Source of the DNA: Evansella cellulosilytica DSM 2522
GTDB lineage: Bacteria > Bacillota > Bacilli > Bacillales > Salisediminibacteriaceae
Assembly (NCBI RefSeq): GCF_000177235.2
Contig: NC_014829.1
Coordinates: 1,736,001-1,800,000 of the forward strand
DNA: 64,000 bases
Direction: 5' to 3'
Shown here: positions 57,774 to 64,000 of the stretch, piece by piece
Numbering within the stretch: the stretch's first letter is position 1
How the letters are laid out: each line of letters opens with the position of its first letter
Program-made: the position numbers and the translations under genes
The notes under the pieces: generated by a model
Seen by the model: only the letters and a program-made list of their open reading frames with translations
Database searches by the model: none
Told to the model about the DNA's origin: nothing

Positions 57774-58495
57774 TAGCGGTGGAAATAATGCCACGCGTAG
57801 TAGCGAGAAGAGCAGAGGGCACTGAAAAAGTGGTGTTCTTTCAGTTTTTCAGTCCCTCAAAGCAATGAGCGTAGTCGTTGCATCTTTTAAAAGACTACTA
57901 TGAGTGGGTTTCTCATAGTAGTCGCGCAACGAACGAAGCCATTGCCAATACTATCTACATTTATGGGACAACTTCCTTCCGGAAAAATATGTAAAAATAT
58001 TAGCGGTGGAAATAATGCCACGCGTAGTAGCGAGAAGAGCAGAGGGCACTGAAAAAGTGGTGTTCTTTCAGTTTTTCAGTCCCTCAAAGCAATGAGCGTA
58101 GTCGTTGCATCTTTTAAAAGACTACTATGAGTGGGTTTCTCATAGTAGTCGCGCAACGAACGAAGCCATTGCCAATACTATCTACATTTATGGGACAACT
58201 TCCTTCCGGAAAAATATGTAAAAATATTAGCGGTGGAAATAATGCCACGCGTAGTAGCGAGAAGAGCAGAGGGCACTGAAAAAGTGGTGTTCTTTCAGTT
58301 TTTCAGTCCCTCAAAGCAATGAGCGTAGTCGTTGCATCTTTTAAAAGACTACTATGAGTGGGTTTCTCATAGTAGTCGCGCAACGAACGAAGCCATTGCC
58401 AATACTATCTACATTTATGGGACAACTTCCTTATGGAAAAATATGTAAAAATGTTAGCGGTGGAAATAATGCCACGCGTAGTAGCGAGAAGAGCA
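57774..58495. repeat. tandem array: 227-bp unit, three copies plus a partial fourth
   Basis: Units at 57774-58000, 58001-58227 and 58228-58454, then 41 bases of a fourth (58455-58495). The period is exactly 227 and units differ at only about three positions, all at the end of the third. Each unit contains the left half of the A palindrome (TAGCGGTGGAAATAATGCCA), an E element (hairpin GAGGGCACTGAAAAA, then a perfect 12-base stem GACTACTATGAG/CTCATAGTAGTC) and spacer. It has no credible gene; one 70-codon frame here covers repeat sequence. Confidence 0.9.
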
Positions 58496-58539
58496 CTCAC
58501 TACTACTTAAAAGACATGTGGCATCATTTCTACACCGCT
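58456..58539. repeat. A-type palindromic repeat, complete copy
   Basis: The end of the array restores a complete palindrome: AGCGGTG at 58456 to CACCGCT at 58539 with AATGCCAC / GTGGCAT pairing inside. Same family as 13499-13577. Confidence 0.7.
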
Positions 58540-58541
58540 TC

Positions 58542-58593
58542 TAAGAAAAGACTAAAACCGAGCTAAACTGAGCTCGGTTTTAGTCTTTTCTTA
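58542..58593. repeat. H-type hairpin, perfect 23-base stem
   Basis: TAAGAAAAGACTAAAACCGA and its exact complement (58542-58564 with 58571-58593), six-base loop. No strong T run, so it is not a clean terminator. Remaining sequence to yqfC (58594-58825) shows nothing certain. Confidence 0.75.
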
Positions 58594-58825
58594 TATAAAT
58601 ATATAAATACATGCAAACTGCTTTCAAGGCTACAATAGTTATTCTAATTCATCGAGTTACTTAGGATGGTTTAATCGCCTTTTTCAGTGCACTCCTATTA
58701 CTCACCGATGAGTTTGTTCCGGTCTTTTAATGTTGATGACAATAATAATTACTTATTAAAATCATCATATTTCGGTGATACAAAATTGATTTCAATCATA
58801 CATATGAGTGGAAAGGAGGTTCATC

Positions 58826-59122
58826 ATGAAGCAACTACGAATGCGCATGAAACGATGGATGACTCAAAAAATGGATCTGCCAGCAGATGTCATGATGGAC
58901 TTACCGAGAATTACAATGATCGGTAACTTTCATATATACATAGAAAATCATAAAGGGGTTATTCGCTTCACGAGAGAAGAATTAAGACTCCGTTTAACAG
59001 AAGGCGAACTACTCGTTGTTGGCAGTGATTTTGTTATCAAAAATATATTACCTGAGGAGATATTATTGGAGGGAGTTCTTGACGATATCCGTTTTATAAA
59101 AGAAGGGAGCAATAGTAGGTGA
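58826..59122 (+). CDS. yqfC: sporulation protein YqfC
   Basis: 98 residues; DLPADVMMDLPRITMIGNFH and the LRLTEGELLVVGSDFVI region are the YqfC pattern. AAAGGAGG lies before ATG 58826. Paired with yqfD seven bases later. B. subtilis homologues are made in the mother cell under SigE; mechanism unknown. Confidence 0.9.
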   Translation: MKQLRMRMKRWMTQKMDLPADVMMDLPRITMIGNFHIYIENHKGVIRFTREELRLRLTEGELLVVGSDFVIKNILPEEILLEGVLDDIRFIKEGSNSR

Positions 59123-59129
59123 TGATATT

Positions 59130-60317
59130 ATGAAGAATCAATGGGTGCATAAAATTTCTGGGTATGTTCGAATAAAAATTTCTGGACCATACCCAGAACT
59201 ATTTATCAATCGCTGTATTGATAACGGGATTAATATTTGGGATATCCATAGTGTGGGCAAAGAAGTACTTGTTTGTTCTGTATTATTGGACGAGACTCCA
59301 AAGCTCCGTAGAATGGCACGATTATCTGATTGTAAAATAAAATTTATCCAAAGAAAAGGGTTCCCTTTTCTTTGGGCTAAATTGTGGAAAAGAAATGGAT
59401 TACTCTTTGGCGCTGCGGCATTTTTTGCATTACTATATATTTTATCTAACATGGTATGGGGAATTGAAATAGAAGGCGCCTCCGCACCAGTTGAGCACGA
59501 TCTCCGTGAAGCAGTGACTGATTTAGGTATTAAACAAGGTGCTTTTCAATTTAGATTACCACCACCTGAAGAAATTCAGTCAATTGTTACGGATAAGATT
59601 ACAGATGCAACTTGGATTGGTGTGACAAAAAAAGGTACAACCTATCATTTTCAAGTCGTAGAAAAACAACTGGCTGAAAAAGAACCGAAAGAAGCACCCG
59701 GGCACATAGTAGCGAAGCAAAAGGCGGTCGTCTATGATCTGTTCGTAGAAGAAGGGAAACCAGTTGTAGAAATAAATCAACTCGTAGAAAAAGGTGAGAT
59801 GCTAGTATCTGGTTTGATTGGTAAAGAAGGGGAAGAAGAGCAAGTTGCAGCAAAAGGGGAAATCTTAGGTGAAATGTGGTACGAAGCTAGTGTTGAGATT
59901 CCATTATCTCGTACACTTCATGCAGTAACAGGTAATCAATATCGAACTCATCAACTTTATTTTGGAGATTTTAGTATTCCTATATGGGGATGGAATCCAC
60001 CTGAATATGAGCATATTAAAGAGGAAAACTATAAGGGAGAGTGGGAGATCTTTGGTTTTCAAATGCCCATTAATTACGGATATAAAGATGTTTTAGAAGC
60101 GGAAGAAATAGAGAAAGAAAAAGCGGTAGAACAAGCAATAGAAATAGCGGTAGAAGAGGGTGGAGAGAAGGTGTTGTCTCAATTTTCGGACAGTGCACAA
60201 AAAATCGACGAAAAAGTTTTGCACCACGAGGTTGAGGATGGTAAAGTTATAGTAATCATTCACTATAGAATAGTGGATGAAATAGGCACGAAACAACCGA
60301 TAATTCAAGGAGACTGA
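59130..60317 (+). CDS. yqfD: sporulation protein YqfD
   Basis: 395 residues with an N-terminal domain, one membrane helix at about 90-110 (LLFGAAAFFALLYILSNMVW) and a large soluble part. INRCIDNGINIWD, RKGFPF and HIVAKQKAVVYDLFVEEGKP are YqfD patterns. Required for efficient sporulation in B. subtilis; biochemical role unknown. Confidence 0.92.
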   Translation: MKNQWVHKISGYVRIKISGPYPELFINRCIDNGINIWDIHSVGKEVLVCSVLLDETPKLRRMARLSDCKIKFIQRKGFPFLWAKLWKRNGLLFGAAAFFALLYILSNMVWGIEIEGASAPVEHDLREAVTDLGIKQGAFQFRLPPPEEIQSIVTDKITDATWIGVTKKGTTYHFQVVEKQLAEKEPKEAPGHIVAKQKAVVYDLFVEEGKPVVEINQLVEKGEMLVSGLIGKEGEEEQVAAKGEILGEMWYEASVEIPLSRTLHAVTGNQYRTHQLYFGDFSIPIWGWNPPEYEHIKEENYKGEWEIFGFQMPINYGYKDVLEAEEIEKEKAVEQAIEIAVEEGGEKVLSQFSDSAQKIDEKVLHHEVEDGKVIVIIHYRIVDEIGTKQPIIQGD

Positions 60318-60322
60318 GAAGA

Positions 60323-61297
60323 TTGACTGATAAGAAACAACATATTCTACTTTCTATACAAAATGCTAACGAAGTACAAGCTCTTTTCGGGCCAAATGAT
60401 CGCCACTTAAAACGTTTAGAAGAAGCGTTTGAGACGACAATTTTAACGAGAGGAGAAGAAGTAAGCATAGAGGGTTCTGAAGAAGTTGGTCAAAAAATAG
60501 AGGGTATTTTGCTTACGCTTCTTCAGCTAATTAGAAAAGGGACACCAATTCATGAAAGAGATGTCGTGTATGCAGCGCAATTAGCTGAGAGAGATATGCT
60601 GCACGAATTACCTGATTTATTTGATGATAAAATTACAGTTAGTGCAAAAGGAAAACCTATTTTAGCAAAAACATTAGGGCAGAGACATTATGTATCTGCA
60701 ATTAGAAAACATGATATTGTATTTGGAATAGGACCGGCTGGAACTGGAAAAACATATCTTGCTGTTGTGATGGCTGTTCATGCATTAAAAGAAGGCCACA
60801 TTAAGCGCATCGTTCTCACTAGACCTGCTGTCGAAGCAGGAGAAAGCCTTGGTTTTTTACCTGGGGATCTTAAAGAAAAAGTTGATCCTTATTTAAGGCC
60901 ATTATATGATGCACTCCATGATGTATTAGGATTTGAACAAACAGAACGATTGTTGGAAAGAGGTACAATTGAAATCGCCCCGTTGGCTTATATGAGAGGA
61001 AGAACACTAGATGACTCATTTGTCATTTTAGATGAAGCTCAAAACACAACATCAGAACAAATAAAAATGTTTCTTACTAGACTAGGGTTTGGTTCAAAGA
61101 TGGTTGTTACTGGCGATTTAACACAAATCGATTTACCGAGAGGGAAAATTTCTGGACTAAATGTAGCGTTTCGCATATTAAACAATGTGGATGGTATCTC
61201 CTTTATCCACTTACAATCAACAGATGTCGTTAGGCATACGTTAGTAAAGCGAATCATTGATGCTTATGAAGTCGAAGACCGCAAGGAGCAGAAATAA
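60323..61297 (+). CDS. phoH: PhoH-like ATPase
   Basis: A 324-residue P-loop ATPase: N-terminal KH-like region, Walker A GPAGTGKTYLA near 139, Walker B FVILDEAQN near 235, TGDLTQIDLP. The role is uncertain; the link to ybeY and 16S/23S rRNA processing in bacteria is by neighbourhood. TTG 60323 follows AAGGAGACTG. Confidence 0.93.
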   Translation: MTDKKQHILLSIQNANEVQALFGPNDRHLKRLEEAFETTILTRGEEVSIEGSEEVGQKIEGILLTLLQLIRKGTPIHERDVVYAAQLAERDMLHELPDLFDDKITVSAKGKPILAKTLGQRHYVSAIRKHDIVFGIGPAGTGKTYLAVVMAVHALKEGHIKRIVLTRPAVEAGESLGFLPGDLKEKVDPYLRPLYDALHDVLGFEQTERLLERGTIEIAPLAYMRGRTLDDSFVILDEAQNTTSEQIKMFLTRLGFGSKMVVTGDLTQIDLPRGKISGLNVAFRILNNVDGISFIHLQSTDVVRHTLVKRIIDAYEVEDRKEQK

Positions 61298-61350
61298 CAT
61301 ATATAAAGCGTTATACCTAATTTCTGTAATTCTTGATGAGGTGAACTTAT

Positions 61351-63606
61351 ATGGGGAAACGTAAACCAATTGATCATCAACAGTGGTGGCAAAAAATTAA
61401 AGATCACCGTTCTATTCGTTTTTCACTTTTTATATTAGTCGGTGTTATTACGTATGCTCTAACCGTGAACAATGTTATTCCGGAAACATTAGAGGTAAGT
61501 CATGGAAGTGTTGCAGAACAAGATATTCGATCTCCGATTACAATTGAAAACAAACAAGAGACAGAACGTTTGAAGCAGCAGGCATACGAATCAATTGAAC
61601 CGATTTATTCTATTAAGTCGATGTATGCTCAGAATCAAGTTGAGCGTATAAATGATATTTTCTACACTATTATGCAAGTTCAAACTGAAGCGCGAGAGAG
61701 AGAAGAAGAAATCGCATCTATCGAAGCAAAAATAGAGAGTCTGGATGAAGATGAAGATGCTGAGGAGTTGGAGGATTTAGTAGCTCCTGAAGAAATCTCT
61801 ATTCGTGATCAATTAGAACGTGTTAGAAATATCATTAATCAGCAGACGAGTGAAGATTTATCAGATGAAACGATTGAAACATTATTAAAAGCATCAGAAG
61901 AAGACTTAGAAATAGCACAAGAGACAACTGCGAGTGTGATACATGATGTAATGGCCGAGGAAGTACACATTGATCAGGTCGAAGAAGCAAAGAATGAAGC
62001 TGAGAGAAAAGTGCTTATTTCCACGGTAGACCCAGGCTTGTTTAGATCTATGATTGAATTGGCGAGATTCGGGATTACAGCGAATTATTTACTTGATGAA
62101 GTAGCTACAGAAGAAGCAAGGCAAACGGCAGTTGATATGATTGACCCTGTTATGATTAGGGAAGGGCAATTGTTAGTGGAAGAAGGACAAATGATTACAT
62201 CAGACATTTATAATCAACTTGCATTAGTTGGTTTGTTGGATGATCATTCTAATGTATTTCCATATGTAGGACTAGCCATTATTGTTCTTATACTTATTTC
62301 TATGCTGGCGTATTACTTAAGTGATGCAAAAACTACTTTACAGAAGAATAATACGCATTTATTAATGTATGTTATCATCTACACAATTACGTTAATCATA
62401 CTAAAGCTTGTAAGTTTAGCCAATATTATTGACGTAGTAGGACTAACCTATATAGCACCTGTTGCAATGGGGTCTATGCTTATTACTATTTTACTGCATT
62501 CTCGGGTTGCTTTATTTACAGCGATGATTCTGGCGATTATTTCTAGTGTTATGTTTAATGAGCAATCCGCTGGTGTACTAGATTATACTCACGGAATATA
62601 CGTGTTTTTTAGTGCGGTAGCTGGAGTCTTCTTTTTAAGTAAATCTCATCGAACGATGAGAATATTACAAGCTGGTTTTTTTGTAGGATTATTAAATGTA
62701 TTAGTTATAATAGCATTTCTACTGTTGAAAAATGCACATTACGGTTGGATTGAAGTTAGTCTCAGTCTTGGCTTTGCAGTGTTGTCTGGTTTTATAGCAG
62801 CAGTATTGACGTTAGGGTTTCTCCCTTTTCTTGAAGCAGGTTTTGGAGTGTTATCTACAACAAAATTAATTGAACTATCCAACCCAAATCATCCTTTATT
62901 AAGGAAAATATTACTCGAGGCGCCAGGAACGTATCATCATAGTGTGATAGTGGCAAATTTAGCAGAGGCTGCCTGTGAATCAGTAGGTGAAAATGGTCTT
63001 TTAGCAAGAGTTGGTGCTTATTACCATGACTTAGGGAAAACGAAGCGGCCACATTTTTTCATTGAGAATCAAATGAAGATTGACAATCCGCACGATAAAA
63101 TATCACCGCAGCTAAGTAAAACTATTATTATTGCTCATCCATATGACGGAGCTGAATTGTTAAAGGAACATCGTATGCCTAAAGAGATTATTGGAATAGC
63201 TGAGCAACATCATGGTACAACTTTACTAAAATATTTTTATCATAAAGCTAATCAAGAAGCCGATAAGGAAATTCCAGAAGAAGAATTCCGTTATCCAGGG
63301 CCAAAAGCACAAACACGAGTGGCAGCAATTGTAGGGATTGCAGACTGTGTGGAAGCAGCTGTGAGATCAATGAACAAGCCAACACCAGCAAAAATAGAAG
63401 CACTTGTAAAAAAGATCATTACCGATCGCTTAGAGGATGGCCAATTTGATGAGTGTGATATCACTTTAAAAGAATTAAATAGTATTGCGCGCTCTATGTG
63501 TGAAACACTACAAGGTACTTTCCATACAAGGATTGAATATCCGAATGAGGAAGAGGAGCAGGAAGTGAAAAAGGAAGAAGGTGAAGGAAAGCATGGTGGA
63601 AAGTAA
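61351..63606 (+). CDS. pgpH: cyclic-di-AMP phosphodiesterase PgpH (YqfF)
   Basis: A 751-residue 7TM-HD protein: one helix at about 24-44, an extracytoplasmic helical domain to about 300, seven helices to about 500, and a C-terminal HD domain. The HD motifs are TYHHSVIVANLAEAA, YYHDLGKTKRP and AEQHHGTT. PgpH degrades cyclic-di-AMP, which controls potassium and osmotic balance. The C-terminus is acidic/Lys-rich. ybeY overlaps its end by 14 bases. Confidence 0.95.
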   Translation: MGKRKPIDHQQWWQKIKDHRSIRFSLFILVGVITYALTVNNVIPETLEVSHGSVAEQDIRSPITIENKQETERLKQQAYESIEPIYSIKSMYAQNQVERINDIFYTIMQVQTEAREREEEIASIEAKIESLDEDEDAEELEDLVAPEEISIRDQLERVRNIINQQTSEDLSDETIETLLKASEEDLEIAQETTASVIHDVMAEEVHIDQVEEAKNEAERKVLISTVDPGLFRSMIELARFGITANYLLDEVATEEARQTAVDMIDPVMIREGQLLVEEGQMITSDIYNQLALVGLLDDHSNVFPYVGLAIIVLILISMLAYYLSDAKTTLQKNNTHLLMYVIIYTITLIILKLVSLANIIDVVGLTYIAPVAMGSMLITILLHSRVALFTAMILAIISSVMFNEQSAGVLDYTHGIYVFFSAVAGVFFLSKSHRTMRILQAGFFVGLLNVLVIIAFLLLKNAHYGWIEVSLSLGFAVLSGFIAAVLTLGFLPFLEAGFGVLSTTKLIELSNPNHPLLRKILLEAPGTYHHSVIVANLAEAACESVGENGLLARVGAYYHDLGKTKRPHFFIENQMKIDNPHDKISPQLSKTIIIAHPYDGAELLKEHRMPKEIIGIAEQHHGTTLLKYFYHKANQEADKEIPEEEFRYPGPKAQTRVAAIVGIADCVEAAVRSMNKPTPAKIEALVKKIITDRLEDGQFDECDITLKELNSIARSMCETLQGTFHTRIEYPNEEEEQEVKKEEGEGKHGGK

Positions 63607-64000
63607 GCAAGTTGTTCTAATAGATGAAACCAAAACGATACAAGACGATTTATTATTGTTAGTCGGCAATGTCGTTGATACTGCAATGAGCTATGAAGGA
63701 GTAAGTAAAGATGCAGAAGTATCCATCACATTTGTTGAAGATGATAAAATACAGGAACTTAATCGTGAATATAGAGATAAAGATCAACCAACAGATGTTT
63801 TATCGTTTGCTTTAAATGAAGGTGATCAACAGCCTATCACAGGTGAAGGCTTACCTGAGCTATTAGGAGACATCATTATTTCGGTTCCACGGGCCAAGCA
63901 GCAGGCTGAAGAATACGGTCACGGATTTAATAGAGAGCTCTGTTTCTTAGCGGTACACGGATTTTTACATCTTCTTGGATATGATCATAACACCGAGGAG
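63593..64000 (+). CDS. ybeY: endoribonuclease YbeY, 5' part (cut by window end)
   Basis: Processes the 3' end of 16S rRNA. The visible 136 residues include QPTDVLSFALNE, LLGDIIISVPRAKQQAEEYG and the zinc-binding HGFLHLLGYDHNTEE, the family signature HGxLHLxGYDH. It begins at ATG 63593 (or GTG 63596) inside the end of pgpH and continues past 64000. Confidence 0.94.
   Translation, partial: MVESKQVVLIDETKTIQDDLLLLVGNVVDTAMSYEGVSKDAEVSITFVEDDKIQELNREYRDKDQPTDVLSFALNEGDQQPITGEGLPELLGDIIISVPRAKQQAEEYGHGFNRELCFLAVHGFLHLLGYDHNTEE

Noticed and set aside
57774-58495. CRISPR array
   Set aside because: The unit is 227 bp and repeated head to tail with no variable spacers, and no cas gene is nearby.
58354-58566. 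A 70-codon frame at the end of the tandem array
   Set aside because: It lies wholly in repeat sequence and lacks a ribosome site.

Overview
The window is about 64 kb of low-GC, gene-dense chromosome from an endospore-forming, competence-gene-carrying member of the Bacillaceae. The gene order from sda/yqeH to pgpH/ybeY is the familiar Bacillus subtilis yqe-yqf block: comE, gpr-spoIIP, lepA, hrcA-grpE-dnaK-dnaJ, prmA-rsmE-mtaB, rpsU-yqeY, floA, phoH. A seven-gene Mrp Na+/H+ antiporter operon and a Na/Pi transporter homologue fit a sodium-using, possibly alkaliphilic or halotolerant lifestyle, but that is inference. Species cannot be named from the sequence alone.

Layout. 1-3.5 kb: GntR regulator tail with an ABC transporter whose second permease is frameshifted. 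3.5-8.6 kb: yrrS, a yrzA-like gene, mtnN, yrhC-like, a Nudix hydrolase, an HPr-like protein without the phosphorylated histidine, a PRC-barrel protein and a methyltransferase. 8.6-9.4 kb: gene-free, nested inverted-repeat elements. 9.4-18.5 kb: an uninterrupted sigK, lplJ, deoD, an HD-GYP protein, a TetR regulator, a large DHH-CBS-CBS-tRNA nucleotidyltransferase fusion, and divergent pssA/psd. 18.6-24.5 kb: mrpABCDEFG on the minus strand. 25.1-25.6 kb: the 46-codon checkpoint gene sda with a SigA-like promoter abutting a cluster of DnaA boxes. 25.8-36.8 kb: yqeH, aroE, yhbY, nadD, yqeK, rsfS, yqeM, comER (opposite strand), comEA-EB-EC, yqzM (opposite strand), holA. 37-54.5 kb: rpsT, gpr, spoIIP, yqxA, lepA, hemW, the CIRCE-controlled heat-shock genes, RNA/protein methylation genes, deoC, yqeW-like, rpsU, yqeY. 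54.5-57.7 kb: yqeZ-floA-yqfB behind an ECF (SigW-type) promoter. 57.7-58.8 kb: a 227-bp unit repeated three times plus a partial copy. 58.8-64 kb: yqfC, yqfD, phoH, pgpH, and ybeY cut by the window end.

How it works together. Most genes are housekeeping: ribosome assembly and modification, protein folding, NAD and shikimate synthesis, membrane lipid synthesis. Sporulation runs through the window (sda, sigK, gpr, spoIIP, yqfC, yqfD), as does DNA uptake (comE).

No clearly new multi-gene system was found. The least explained material is non-coding: several small families of palindromic repeats scattered between genes, one nested inside another and one amplified in tandem; a recurring terminator sequence; and a candidate structured RNA beside rpsT. 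The most notable proteins are the nucleotidyltransferase fusion and the degenerate HPr.
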